Counted from the first letter of the stretch, positions 35,844 to 44,679 are shown. The stretch: 64,000 nt of DNA from Chloroflexota bacterium (GCA_023475345.1 JAMCWD010000038.1:1-64000); one strand, 5' to 3'. Made by a program: numbers and translations. Notes: generated from the sequence alone by a model not told the origin.

Positions 35844-36473
35844 ATGAAGTCAGGCGATTTTTCTCATTCCTGCGCGCGGCATTTCCTTGTCTGCCTTTTA
35901 ATAATTTTGGCCGCCGTTATATGCCAGTGTTCGAGAAATAAAGCTCCCGAACCGCATGCTTCGCCGTCCATCGTACCGGCGGATTTCGGGGTCCCGGAAG
36001 GCACGCCCGGCAGCGCGACTTTCGAATCGACCTGGCTTGCTTCGAAGCACGGGAGCCATAAATACTGGGAGATAAACGCCGGGCAAATCGAAATTAACGA
36101 GGAAACAAAGACGGGACGGGTGCTCGATATCAAATGCAATTTTTACGGGAAATCGGACGAGCCGATCCTTAAAGTGGAGGCTCCCCTTGCGGAGTTGGAT
36201 ATGGCGACAGAAAGCGTGGTTTTCAAAGGGAAGGTGAAAGTGCTGAGCACACAGGGCGAGGGCACCCTGGACGTGGGCGCCCTGAGATGGGACGGGAAGA
36301 AAAAAATCATCGTCGGGAGCAGCGGCGTAAGGATCGACCGGAACGGTACGCTTGTTACGGCGGACGAGATATATACGAACCCGGAGCTTACGGATTTTAA
36401 ATTAAAGGGGAATGTCAGGATGAGGGCAAAAGATATGGAAAATCCCCTCGGAGCGAAGAAAAACAAAAGATGA
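35844..36473 (+). CDS. lptC: LPS export periplasmic protein LptC
   Basis: A 209-residue protein with an N-terminal membrane anchor (about 13-30) and a beta-jellyroll-type domain (about 55-200) with the family pattern of alternating strands: TGRVLDIKCNFYGK, VVFKGKVKVLS, LVTADEIYTNPE and FKLKGNVRM. LptC receives LPS from LptB2FG and passes it to LptA. The anchor is followed by a Cys (ICQCS), so a lipoprotein form is possible. The gene overlaps lptB by ATGA. A putative promoter (TTGCTG at 35807, TAAAAT at 35830, 17-base spacer) would leave almost no leader, so either the promoter or the start may be misplaced. Confidence 0.78.
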   Translation: MKSGDFSHSCARHFLVCLLIILAAVICQCSRNKAPEPHASPSIVPADFGVPEGTPGSATFESTWLASKHGSHKYWEINAGQIEINEETKTGRVLDIKCNFYGKSDEPILKVEAPLAELDMATESVVFKGKVKVLSTQGEGTLDVGALRWDGKKKIIVGSSGVRIDRNGTLVTADEIYTNPELTDFKLKGNVRMRAKDMENPLGAKKNKR

Positions 36474-37210
36474 AGATCCTTCTTTCCGGCCTGGTAAAAA
36501 TATATAACAGGCACCCTGTAGTTGACGGGGTTTCGATTGAATTGAAAAAGGGCGAGGTCGTCGGGCTTCTCGGGCCTAACGGAGCAGGGAAGACGACCAC
36601 GTTTTACATGACGGTGGGGCTTATCCAGCCCAATGCCGGCAAGGTTTTTCTCGATTCCACGGAGATTACCCGCTGGTCGATGTACCGTCGGGCACAGGCC
36701 GGTATCGGCTACCTGGCCCAGGAAAATTCGGTTTTCAGGAAACTTTCCGTCAGGGATAACCTCTGCCTGTTGTGGGAGATGAAGGGGTATTCGAAAAAAG
36801 ATCAGGAGAAGATGCTGGAAAAATCCCTCTCCGAATTCAACCTCACGCATCTCATCGACCGGATGGCGTACCAGCTTTCTGGAGGAGAAAGGCGCCGGGT
36901 GGAAATAGCCCGCAGCCTTGCTCTTTCCCCCGATTTCCTCCTGCTTGACGAGCCGTTTACAGGCGTCGATCCAATATCGGTGGCGGAGATCCAGGAACTC
37001 GTGCTGGAGCTTACAAAGAAAGACATCGGGATCCTCATCACCGACCACAACGTCCGCGAAACGCTTGCCATAACCGACAGGGCTTATATAATCCGGGAAG
37101 GCAAGATCCTTGCAAGCGGGACGCCCCAGGAAATCACCGAAAACGAGCTTGCCAGGAAATTTTATCTCGGCGAAAAACTGTCGATAGAACTGGAGAACTC
37201 AATCAAGTGA
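36470..37210 (+). CDS. lptB: LPS export ABC transporter ATPase LptB
   Basis: A 246-residue cytoplasmic ATPase. Walker A is GPNGAGKTT at 35-43, the Q-loop segment is YLAQENSVFRKLSVRDNL, the ABC signature is LSGGERRRVE at 136-145, Walker B is FLLLDEPF near 155-163, and the H-loop is ITDHNVRETL, with the ALTDRAYI-like run typical of LptB (here AITDRAYII). It drives LPS extraction from the inner membrane together with an LptF/LptG pair. It overlaps lptC by four bases at its start and the permease by four bases at its end. Confidence 0.94.
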   Translation: MKILLSGLVKIYNRHPVVDGVSIELKKGEVVGLLGPNGAGKTTTFYMTVGLIQPNAGKVFLDSTEITRWSMYRRAQAGIGYLAQENSVFRKLSVRDNLCLLWEMKGYSKKDQEKMLEKSLSEFNLTHLIDRMAYQLSGGERRRVEIARSLALSPDFLLLDEPFTGVDPISVAEIQELVLELTKKDIGILITDHNVRETLAITDRAYIIREGKILASGTPQEITENELARKFYLGEKLSIELENSIK

Positions 37211-38316
37211 AGATTCTCGACCGCTATGTCATGAAGGAGATGCTCTGGCCGTTCCTTTTCGGAGTGGCTACTTTCACTATCCTCTTCATTGCAGGCGGCC
37301 TCCTGCGTCCCGTAGTCCAGATGCTGGGCGAAAAACAGGCCCCCCTCGTCATGGCGTTTAGTTATGTAGTTAATTCGATCCCTTATATCCTTGTATTCAC
37401 TTTCCCCATGGCGACGCTCCTTGCGGCGCTTCTTGCCTTCGGCCGGTTCTCAGGGGACAGCGAGCTTGTAGCCATGCGGGCAGGCGGCATCAGCTTCTTC
37501 CGCATCGCGGTCCCGGGGATTATACTCGCCCTGTTAATCACCGTTGTCGGATACCTGCTGAACGATTCCATCGCGCCGGATGCAACTTACCGGGCAAACA
37601 ACATCCTGTACGAATACATGTCGAAAAACACACAGCAGATACGGCACAACATGCTGCTCCAGGACACTGCGCCTGACGGCTCCGAAAGGCTTTATGCAAT
37701 CAGGATGATGGACGGGGAACAGGGCGTCATGAAAGACATTACAGTGATTTATTACAAGAACGGCAAAAGGGAAAGGCAGGTATTCGCCGACCGGGCGAGG
37801 TGGGACGGCAATTCCTGGCTGCTCGAGCAGCCCCGTACCATAGATTTCAATGATAAAGGGACGGTACAATACGAATCGGCGTCGAAATTAGCCGTAATGC
37901 CGCTTTTACAAACGCCCCAGGAGCTTTCGAAAAGGGAGCGGAGCCCCAGGGACGAGATGAATTCGAAAATGATGAAAGAAAAGCTCAAGGTAATGGCAAA
38001 GGGACTGATAAATAACGACCTGAAAAGAGATTATAACGAGCTTCTTGTTACTTATTACCAGAAACTTGCAACCCCTTTTACATGCCTTGTATTCGGGCTT
38101 TTCGGCATCCCGCTCGGGGTTAGGCCCCAGCGTACCAGCACTTCCATAGGGCTGGGGCTTTCGCTTGTTTTTATCTTTATTTATTACGTGCTGATGATGA
38201 TGGGCATGGCTCTTGGAAAAAATGGCAGCCTGACGCCGTTTATGGGAGCATGGCTGCCGAACGTAGTATTCGGCGGAATCGGAATTTACCTGCTTTTAAG
38301 GATGAGTAAAGTGTGA
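37207..38316 (+). CDS. lptF: LptF/LptG family LPS export permease
   Basis: A 369-residue YjgP/YjgQ-type permease. An N-terminal block (MKILDRYVMKEMLWPFLFG) leads into three membrane helices up to about residue 120, with SELVAMRAGGISFFRI near 80, the coupling-helix region that contacts LptB. A periplasmic beta-jellyroll (about 130-265) follows, then three C-terminal helices (about 280-365). The start is GTG 37207. Whether it acts as LptF or LptG cannot be told. Only one permease gene is present, so the partner must be elsewhere or the protein acts as a pair with itself. No LptA gene is adjacent. Confidence 0.88.
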   Translation: MKILDRYVMKEMLWPFLFGVATFTILFIAGGLLRPVVQMLGEKQAPLVMAFSYVVNSIPYILVFTFPMATLLAALLAFGRFSGDSELVAMRAGGISFFRIAVPGIILALLITVVGYLLNDSIAPDATYRANNILYEYMSKNTQQIRHNMLLQDTAPDGSERLYAIRMMDGEQGVMKDITVIYYKNGKRERQVFADRARWDGNSWLLEQPRTIDFNDKGTVQYESASKLAVMPLLQTPQELSKRERSPRDEMNSKMMKEKLKVMAKGLINNDLKRDYNELLVTYYQKLATPFTCLVFGLFGIPLGVRPQRTSTSIGLGLSLVFIFIYYVLMMMGMALGKNGSLTPFMGAWLPNVVFGGIGIYLLLRMSKV

Positions 38317-38368
38317 GCAGGAGACTGGAAACCAGAAATTCGTCATTCCCGCGCAGGCGGACAATGAT

Positions 38369-38437
38369 GTCATTCCGAACTTGTTTCGGAATCTCAAAAA
38401 GCTGCAACGATAGATCCTGAAACAAGTTCAGGATGAC
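38369..38437. repeat. Interspersed inverted-repeat element (GTCATTCCGAAC type)
   Basis: The left arm GTCATTCCGAACTTGTTTCG and the right arm ending GAAACAAGTTCAGGATGAC are imperfect inverted complements around a short AAAAAGCTGCAACGATA spacer. Elements of this look are widespread intergenic palindromes in bacterial genomes. It lies in the 352-base gap after lptF. Confidence 0.65.
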
Positions 38438-38454
38438 AAGTCCCACTTATGAAG

Positions 38455-38480
38455 GCCTGTCCTGAGCATTGCCGAAGGGG
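38455..38480. repeat. Short interspersed repeat of the CCTGTCCTGAGC...GCCGAAGGGG type
   Basis: A fragment resembling the very common intergenic CCTGAGCTTGCCGAAGGG motif, immediately after the inverted-repeat element. No gene is seen here. Confidence 0.5.
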
Positions 38481-38551
38481 GTTTGGGGGATGTCGTGCCA
38501 CCGTAAATCGGGATTATTTTTTCTCTATTCAACTCTGTGCCGTTATGTGTT

Positions 38552-38596
38552 TTAACCGCAGAGGACGCGGAGATTTACCCAGAGGCCGCAGAGATC
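38552..38596. repeat. Interspersed repeat of the TTAACCGCAGAGGACGC type
   Basis: Two tandem half-units (ACCGCAGAGGACGCGGAGAT and CCAGAGGCCGCAGAGAT). A relative lies at 49531-49572. The rest of the gap up to 38668 shows only a short TGTAGGGGAGCCGCTCGCC tract. Confidence 0.5.
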
Positions 38597-38668
38597 CGGG
38601 GGCTTTCCAATGCCATTGTAGGGGAGCCGCTCGCCTATAATATGTAGCCTAAACTCTAAATTTCATAT

Positions 38669-39946
38669 TTATTCATAGCACGAAAGATAAGAAGTAAATT
38701 GATAAACTTTACCTTTCTGATTTATAGATGATAAAACAAACAGGCGGCTATCGGCAATAATTATGTGTGTGTCATAATTTGCTTTTCCATTCGGAAGAGT
38801 TATCGTCTGAAGGCAGTGTCCGCCGCCTCCATCCAGAATCTCGATATTTCCATTATTAGAAAAAGCTACTACATTTTCAGCCGCAGCAAGCCCGGTATTA
38901 TCATCGGATAGGAGCTTCCACAGTACTTTCCTCTCAAGAATGTCATAGCATACTGCCTTACTGTTCCAGTAAGTAGGCCCATAATCTCCAAATCCGTATT
39001 TTTCTATTAAAAGCGGCTTCCCATTATATTCCAGGATACAATGAGGTAAATCTTTCTGGTTACAACTCAAGCTCAACAGGTTAATATCTTCACCTTTAAC
39101 GATAAATTCCCTGGCTGTTTGGTTCCACCCTTTAGTATAAAGATGATCATTCCATGACATGGGATCTATGTTGCCGCCATCATAAAAATAAAAACCTTTA
39201 TAGAGATCATCATAATCGCGAAACTCCAATCTATGGCCTGTTCCAATAATTATCCATTTATCCAGCACACATGGAGGCCCTGCTCCCCATAACCAACGTG
39301 ATTCATCCTTGTCAGTGTATTGAAGAGTTTTAAGATTCCGATCAAGTGCAAATAAATGAAAAAGAGTCTTACCAAAATATTTATTTTTATACGGAAGTAT
39401 CGAACAGCTTCTTATTTCTTTTTCTCCTAAGCCTAAATCCTTAAGTTGATTTCTGGCAAACTCTTTACCGTTAACTCGAGACAGGGAGGTAAGATAACAT
39501 GACTCCCCCTCCAACTTAAAACAAATCGCCCTGTCCGGCAAAAGTACTTGGGGAGCATAATAACCGGGAAATTCCCGAACAACTTTCCCGCTTGAACCGT
39601 CAATAACCATAAGAGACGGTTTTTGATCTTTTGCGGACTTGTACTCTACACGTGTAATAAAAAGCTGCCCCTGTGCGTAAAGGATAGGCAAATTAAAAAG
39701 CGCGCGTACCTCACTGTTATCTGAATTATCTGTACAAGTTTTTCTCCAGCGAAGCTTGAGCGGCAAATGAAGCTTTGTCGGACTGCAGCTTGTATTGTGT
39801 ATATCGTGCAGGACAAGGGGCCAGTCACCGGGGGAAAGCTGCTCATGAAGAGGCTTCTCTCCCGCCCTCAATGGTGTAGATAATATAAACATCCCGATAA
39901 TCATCGCAATAAAAAATAAAATACAAGTAAATGTTTTCTTTTTCAT
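38669..39946 (-). CDS. Secreted beta-propeller-like protein
   Basis: A 425-residue exported protein. The signal peptide spans about 1-28 (FFIAMIIGMFILSTPLRAGE). The mature chain shows repeated beta-sheet blades reminiscent of PQQ-like propellers: GDWPLVLHDIHNTSCSP near 40, SLMVIDGSSGKVVREFPG, AVCYDILERKVLWKLLSDDN and GNIEILDGGGGHCLQTITLP. The N-terminal WPL-HD-HNT-S block is typical of quinoprotein-like propellers (W-x-x-x-x-H-x-x-x-N), but no cofactor or catalytic site can be named. An AT-rich composition, with repeats on both sides, suggests acquisition. GAGGGGG lies six bases before the ATG. Confidence 0.62.
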   Translation of the reverse strand: MKKKTFTCILFFIAMIIGMFILSTPLRAGEKPLHEQLSPGDWPLVLHDIHNTSCSPTKLHLPLKLRWRKTCTDNSDNSEVRALFNLPILYAQGQLFITRVEYKSAKDQKPSLMVIDGSSGKVVREFPGYYAPQVLLPDRAICFKLEGESCYLTSLSRVNGKEFARNQLKDLGLGEKEIRSCSILPYKNKYFGKTLFHLFALDRNLKTLQYTDKDESRWLWGAGPPCVLDKWIIIGTGHRLEFRDYDDLYKGFYFYDGGNIDPMSWNDHLYTKGWNQTAREFIVKGEDINLLSLSCNQKDLPHCILEYNGKPLLIEKYGFGDYGPTYWNSKAVCYDILERKVLWKLLSDDNTGLAAAENVVAFSNNGNIEILDGGGGHCLQTITLPNGKANYDTHIIIADSRLFVLSSINQKGKVYQFTSYLSCYE

Positions 39947-40059
39947 AAAAGCCCCCTCATTATTGGATTATTATATCTTCCGATATTTCTTCCTGCCGGA
40001 GAAGTCCATTTAATACGGCAACCCTGCCCAATCAGTTTCCATGCAATTTAACGCGGGAG

Positions 40060-40325
40060 TTTTCCTTGCGCGATATCCCCCGCGCCCCGACTCGGCCGAG
40101 CTCGTCGCGGGCCTTCAAAGGGGGAATTCGTTTTGCTCTTTCGGTTACGGCTAAAGTTCAATAGCTTCGCCAGTACAATGGATTCCTGCCTTCGCAGGAA
40201 TGACGGCGAGTTCGTTTTATTTGTAGGGGCGGGGTTTTCCCGCCCGTCTAGTCTCAAGTCCCAGTCACTGGCCGAAAAAAGGGGAAACAGGAACTGCAGA
40301 ATTTATTCCGCTGCTGATAGTCTCT
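40060..40325. repeat. Cluster of short palindromic repeats before anmK
   Basis: The 382-base gap 39947-40328 holds, in order, a GC-rich CCCCGCGCCCCGACTCGG tract near 40079, an ATTCCTGCCTTCGCAGGAAT hairpin near 40182, a GTAGGGGCGGGGTTTTCCCG hairpin near 40223 (related to the left part of the repeat at 17871-18025), and the inverted copy of the 31405 repeat at 40290-40317. No gene is supported here. Confidence 0.6.
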
Positions 40326-40328
40326 AGT

Positions 40329-41576
40329 TTACAACGCCCGTTCGCCGCAGATTTTGCCCAGTATCACGGGTCTTGATGCGCCGGTGGCCGAGGGCAGGTT
40401 GCCCGGCTTACCCATTATGGTCTCGTTGCCGAGCACCGCGAAAGCCGCCGCTTCTTTCAAATCGGGATGGATCCCGAAATGCGTTGTATCCACTATCTTC
40501 ACGCCCGGAAGGCGCTCCCGGATGAACCTCATCAATGTTTTGTTATGTATGCCGCCGCCCGATGCGATCAACAGATCGGGGATGAAATATTGCTTTATGG
40601 AACTGGAGAGGGTTTCGACAGTCAGCGCGGTTACCGTGGCTATCATGTCTTTGAGCGAAATATCCCTGTAAGAGCGGACTCTGCCGTACCCGCCGTGATC
40701 ATATTTTCCGCCCGGAGCGGCTGACATTTCCGGGACTTTGAAACCCGAACCCTCTAATATTTTGAAAAATCTTTCGCCGAACTCTTCGCGGCCTGTGGAT
40801 TTGGGAGGCTTTTTCTCAAAATAAGGATGGGTTAAAAATCTCGCCAGTAGCTCTTCATTGACGTTCCCCGATGATGCGAACTTGCCGTCGGGATCGTAGT
40901 CGAACTCTCCGTTTGAAATGACCTTTGCGAAATAATCTATCAGCATGTTTCCTGGGCCTGTATCGAACGCCGTAACGCTTTCCTTGCCCGCGCCCGCAGG
41001 CAGCACGGTGATGTTTGCTATGCCACCGATATTGACTGCGACACGGTTTTCAGAGTCATCTGCGAACAGGAGATAATCCACATAAGGGACAAGCGGCGCG
41101 CCCTGGCCGCCTGCGGCTACATCGGCCGTCCTGAAATCCGATACGGTCATGATGCCTGTTCTCTCGGCTATGATCGCGCTTTCGCCTGTCTGCCATGTCG
41201 AGGGATAAGTGCCGAACATCTTTTCAGGCGAGTGCCACAAGGTGTGGCCATGACTTGCGATGAGATCCACATCTTTTAAATTGACGCCGGATTCCTCGAT
41301 GACCTTGAGTGCGGAAGCTCCGAATATCTCGCCCAGGAGAAAATTTAAAGACGACATGGCCGAAAGCGAGCATGAATCGCCCGATACAAGGGACAGCATA
41401 TAATTCCTGATGTCGGCGGGATACGGGAATGTGCTGCCGTGTATTACTTCAAGTTCCGTGTCCCTGCCGCTGCCTGAGATCCTGACGACGGCGGCATCGA
41501 CCCCATCACAGGATGTGCCCGACATCAGGCCGACTACTATCCTTTCTTTTTTGTCCCTGTAGCTGAGGATGCCCAT
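40329..41576 (-). CDS. anmK: Anhydro-N-acetylmuramic acid kinase
   Basis: A 415-residue sugar kinase of murein recycling. It cleaves and phosphorylates 1,6-anhydro-MurNAc to MurNAc-6-phosphate. The phosphate loop GLMSGTSCDGVD lies at 16-27. Further family blocks are IASHGHTLWH near 108, SDFRTADVAAGGQGAPLVP near 145-163, VAVNIGGIANIT near 179 and AFDTGPGN near 203; the C-terminal segment LLIASGGGIHN completes the pocket. The length is slightly above the E. coli enzyme (369). It lies 10 bases downstream of the deacetylase gene and probably shares its transcript. No MurQ etherase is in the window. Confidence 0.93.
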   Translation of the reverse strand: MGILSYRDKKERIVVGLMSGTSCDGVDAAVVRISGSGRDTELEVIHGSTFPYPADIRNYMLSLVSGDSCSLSAMSSLNFLLGEIFGASALKVIEESGVNLKDVDLIASHGHTLWHSPEKMFGTYPSTWQTGESAIIAERTGIMTVSDFRTADVAAGGQGAPLVPYVDYLLFADDSENRVAVNIGGIANITVLPAGAGKESVTAFDTGPGNMLIDYFAKVISNGEFDYDPDGKFASSGNVNEELLARFLTHPYFEKKPPKSTGREEFGERFFKILEGSGFKVPEMSAAPGGKYDHGGYGRVRSYRDISLKDMIATVTALTVETLSSSIKQYFIPDLLIASGGGIHNKTLMRFIRERLPGVKIVDTTHFGIHPDLKEAAAFAVLGNETIMGKPGNLPSATGASRPVILGKICGERAL

Positions 41577-41586
41577 TTTTACGCGC

Positions 41587-42339
41587 TCACAGGTCCCTGT
41601 AAGTAATCAACTCGAAACCTGAGCCTTTAAGTTTTTCCTCGAGGCCGGGCGATGTAAGTATCTCAAGCTCTTTTGCCCTCTGCACGACGTAAGAGCTGCT
41701 GTCGATAAGTTCCTGATCGATTTCCGCGGGATGGCACATAAGCTCGACGGATTCGCCTTCCGGCGTTTTCGATAAAAGTTCCAGCAGGTTGTCCAGGGAC
41801 GCCCCTTCATCGTAAAACTCCCCGATAAAATTCTTCGTAGTTTTGATCCCGGCGTTCATGAGCCTTTCGGCAAGCCCTCCGCCGGTGCTTCTGAGAGGGA
41901 GACCCTGTTCTTTTGCGACCCGGAAGAACACATCACTGAAATCGGGGAAGGTATGAATATGGTGATGAGAGTCGATATGGGACAGTGTCAGTCCCAGCGC
42001 GCGGGCTTTTTCGACCTGGGCGTCCAACTCGGTTTTCAGCTCGGCCATATCCACGGTTGACATCCTGAACTTGTTATGAGGCTTGAAATTATTTTCCTTT
42101 CCGACGAGAGTCGGGATCTTTTCAGGAGGCGAAACAGGCGCTCCCTTCGTTATGTTCAGGTGGATGCCCGTCGCAAGGCCCGGCACGGTTTTCAGCAATT
42201 CAACAGCTTCTTCGGCTCCCGGCATGTTGACCATTACCGTTGTACTGCGCACGATGCCGTCCCGGTATGCGCGGATTATGCCCCTGCATACGCCGGGAGT
42301 GAAATTATAATCGTCGGCATTTACAATAAGCCTTCTCAA
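41587..42339 (-). CDS. Carbohydrate deacetylase, YdjC/ChbG/HpnK family
   Basis: A 250-residue metal-dependent deacetylase. Metal and catalytic motifs are NADDYN at 7-12, GIHLN near 58-62 (His60) and SHIDSHHHIHT at 120-130, plus a late CHPAE. Family members remove acetyl groups from chitooligosaccharides (ChbG) or hopanoid amino sugars (HpnK); the exact substrate is open. The start is TTG 42339, with GGAGGTGAG just upstream. It overlaps the end of the upstream methyltransferase gene by four bases. Its pairing with AnmK suggests amino-sugar turnover. Confidence 0.85.
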   Translation of the reverse strand: MRRLIVNADDYNFTPGVCRGIIRAYRDGIVRSTTVMVNMPGAEEAVELLKTVPGLATGIHLNITKGAPVSPPEKIPTLVGKENNFKPHNKFRMSTVDMAELKTELDAQVEKARALGLTLSHIDSHHHIHTFPDFSDVFFRVAKEQGLPLRSTGGGLAERLMNAGIKTTKNFIGEFYDEGASLDNLLELLSKTPEGESVELMCHPAEIDQELIDSSSYVVQRAKELEILTSPGLEEKLKGSGFELITYRDL

Positions 42340-43022
42340 TTCTCACCTCCGCCGGGCTTTACGGCCCACACTATGTTAGGGGACTGGTAAAACATGGCCT
42401 TACAACGGGCGCTGATGAAGCCTGTATCTTCCATCATTTTCATGACGTCCTGAGTGGATTTGAAGTTAAGGATGGACATGCCGAGGTATTTATAATCGGA
42501 CATCATCCCTGTAATCATCCAGCCGACAAAAGGGACTCCGTATTTTATATACAACCGGGCCATCAAACATTCCGGCGGGAACATATCGAGGAAAACGGCC
42601 CTGCCGCCGGGCTTCAGCACTCTGAAAGTTTCCTTCATGAAATTTTCAAGGTCGGGCAGGTTGCGCAGGAAAAAGCCCCCGCCTGCCGCATCGAAATAAT
42701 TATCCTGGAACGGGATGGAATAGACATCGCCTTCGATAAAAGTGAGGCCCGGATAACGTTCTTGCGGGAACTTCTTTTTTGCAAGCTCCAGTATTTCCGG
42801 GCAGAAATCGATGCCTGTCACTTCCGCAAAACCTGCCTGCCTGTAAATTTCCATTGCAAGATCCCCCGTGCCGGTGCAGAGATCCAGGGCCTTACCGCCT
42901 TCTCCGATTCCCATAAGGGCCGCAGTTTGTTTTCTCCAGGTAGTATCCAGGCCGCCGCTCAAGATCCTGTTTGCAAGGTCGTACCGCGGGCTTATACGCT
43001 TGAACATCTCTTTGATTTTCAT
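42336..43022 (-). CDS. menG: Quinone biosynthesis C-methyltransferase, UbiE/MenG family
   Basis: A 228-residue SAM-dependent methyltransferase that adds the ring C-methyl group of menaquinone or ubiquinone. UbiE-type motifs are FKRISPRYDLANRILSGGLD at 7-26 and LDLCTGTGDLA at 46-56 (SAM motif I), followed by FDAAGGGFFLRNLPD (normally FDA..IAFGLRNV.D) and VLKPGGRAVFLDMFPPE. The C-terminus, MFYQSPNIVWAVKPG, departs a little from the usual GGVAAIHRG ending. No other quinone gene is adjacent, so menaquinone versus ubiquinone is undecided; menG is used as the more likely in an anaerobe. Confidence 0.75.
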   Translation of the reverse strand: MKIKEMFKRISPRYDLANRILSGGLDTTWRKQTAALMGIGEGGKALDLCTGTGDLAMEIYRQAGFAEVTGIDFCPEILELAKKKFPQERYPGLTFIEGDVYSIPFQDNYFDAAGGGFFLRNLPDLENFMKETFRVLKPGGRAVFLDMFPPECLMARLYIKYGVPFVGWMITGMMSDYKYLGMSILNFKSTQDVMKMMEDTGFISARCKAMFYQSPNIVWAVKPGGGEN

Positions 43023-43045
43023 ATTTTAAGATCGCGCCGGGTTTC

Positions 43046-44560
43046 TCAGGTATTCAGAAGCCTTTCGCCTGAAGGCTCCTGGTTATCATTGCTTTTTTTC
43101 ATAAGGGGGATAAGAGGTGAGAGGTCGGGCTCGCTGGACCATGTCTGGCAATATTTTTCTTCCAGCAGGCATGCCCTTTTAAGGTGCTGGACGGCGGTTT
43201 CTTTCATTTCTTTCCTTGCATAGTAACGGGCAAGGAGGTATTCCGCCTCGGCAAGGTCAGGGTCTTTGTCGAGAAGCTCTTTTAATATGCCGGCGGCCTC
43301 CGAGCCTCTCTGGTTTTCCAGCAGGAGCCTTGCGTACAGAAGGCGCGCTTCCTGAGTTTTGTACCCGTATTCGACCGCCTTTTCCGTCTCGGCAAGGGCT
43401 TCCGGCATCTTCTTCATTTTCAGGTATAAAAGTCCAAGCCTGTAATGGGCTTCGCCCCAGTTTGAGGCGAGCTCCAGCCCTCTCGAATAGGCTTGGAACG
43501 CAAGGTTAAGGTTTTCATCTTTCTCTGCAACCGCCGCTACGCCGAATATTACAATGGGATCATTCGATTCCAATCCGCCGGCCTGTTCAAATTCTTTGTC
43601 GGCAAGCCGGGTATTGCCGTAAGAAAGATATATCCAGCCGAGGTTCCGGTGGCCTGCTTTTAAATCGGGGTTATAAAATACGAGTTTTTTGGCATATAGC
43701 AGGGCTTTCGGAAGATCTCCCTCCATGAAATATATTCCTGTCAGGCCGCCCAGGGCCGACGGGTTCCCCGGATGATTTTCCAGGATCCTCTGCCATATTG
43801 AAACAGCTTTCACGGGGTTGCCCATGTTGTAATAGGCGGATGCCAGGTTTACCTGGGCATAAACAAAATCGGGACTTATAACAAGCGCTTTTTTCCATCG
43901 TTGTATTGCCTTGCCCGGAAGCCTGCTCAGGTATTCCAGGAACCCGTAATTCACTTCGACTGTCGGGTTTTTGGGTGACAACTCGGCGGCGGATTTAATA
44001 GCCTCCATAGCCTCGGCGATCCGGTTCTGCCCGGCAAGGGAAATGGCAAGATCGTTGTAGTTGGCAGCCTCATCGGGATATTTCTCACACAACTGCCTGA
44101 ATATGGTTTCCGCCGCCACATATTCACCGCCGCCCAGGTATGCAAGGCCGAGGTTAACTGAAGCCCTGGCATATTCGGGGTCAAGTCTTAACGCTTCGTA
44201 AAATTCTTTTTTAGCAAGGTCGAACTGGTTGCTATGAAGGTAAACCCAGCCCAGGTTATTATGGACAGGAGCGAACGAAGGGTCGATGGCCAGCGCTTCC
44301 TTGTAAGCTTTTACCGCTTCTGGGTAGCGCTCCATCTTAACATAAGTATTGCCCTGGGAAATATAGGCCGTGCGACTCTCGGGATAAAGACGGGCGGCCC
44401 TCCTATATTCTCTCAGCGCGCTCTCGTAATCACCTGAAAGAAAATACCTGTCCCCGTCGTTAAGTATCGTTTTCTCCGACGGGATATCCGCCGCCATGGC
44501 CGGAAGGAGGCTCATAAAAATCAATATGAATATGATAATGAACCGGAACCTTTTCAGCAT
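43046..44560 (-). CDS. Exported TPR-repeat protein
   Basis: A 504-residue protein with a signal peptide (about 1-24, cleaved near AMA|ADI). About twelve tetratricopeptide repeats run from 34 to 470, such as GDYESALREYRRAARLYPES and YPEAVKAYKEALAIDPSFAP. TPR solenoids hold protein complexes together, and the location should be periplasmic. No extra domain is visible, so the role is open. It is the first gene of a four-gene minus-strand run with menG, the deacetylase and anmK. It is transcribed divergently from the XRE regulator, with a 13-bp palindrome between them. Confidence 0.78.
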   Translation of the reverse strand: MLKRFRFIIIFILIFMSLLPAMAADIPSEKTILNDGDRYFLSGDYESALREYRRAARLYPESRTAYISQGNTYVKMERYPEAVKAYKEALAIDPSFAPVHNNLGWVYLHSNQFDLAKKEFYEALRLDPEYARASVNLGLAYLGGGEYVAAETIFRQLCEKYPDEAANYNDLAISLAGQNRIAEAMEAIKSAAELSPKNPTVEVNYGFLEYLSRLPGKAIQRWKKALVISPDFVYAQVNLASAYYNMGNPVKAVSIWQRILENHPGNPSALGGLTGIYFMEGDLPKALLYAKKLVFYNPDLKAGHRNLGWIYLSYGNTRLADKEFEQAGGLESNDPIVIFGVAAVAEKDENLNLAFQAYSRGLELASNWGEAHYRLGLLYLKMKKMPEALAETEKAVEYGYKTQEARLLYARLLLENQRGSEAAGILKELLDKDPDLAEAEYLLARYYARKEMKETAVQHLKRACLLEEKYCQTWSSEPDLSPLIPLMKKSNDNQEPSGERLLNT

Positions 44561-44637
44561 AATTTATAATTCAACATCTATGGCATTTCTCCCTTTTCTA
44601 TAAAAATTTTTTTTAAATTTTGCCGCCGATTTTGAAA

Positions 44638-44679
44638 CTAGTACATATTTGCTAATACAAAATAGTAAATATGTACTAG
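44638..44679. promoter_or_regulatory. Perfect 13-bp inverted repeat, probable operator between divergent genes
   Basis: CTAGTACATATTT (44638-44650) and AAATATGTACTAG (44667-44679) are exact inverted complements with a 16-base spacer. They sit 84 bases before the XRE start and 78 bases from the TPR gene start. A TTGACG follows at 44694-44699 and a TATAAT at 44701-44706, but no well-spaced -35/-10 pair is evident. The dyad is the likely binding site of the adjacent XRE protein. No T-run follows to make it a simple terminator. Confidence 0.6.
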
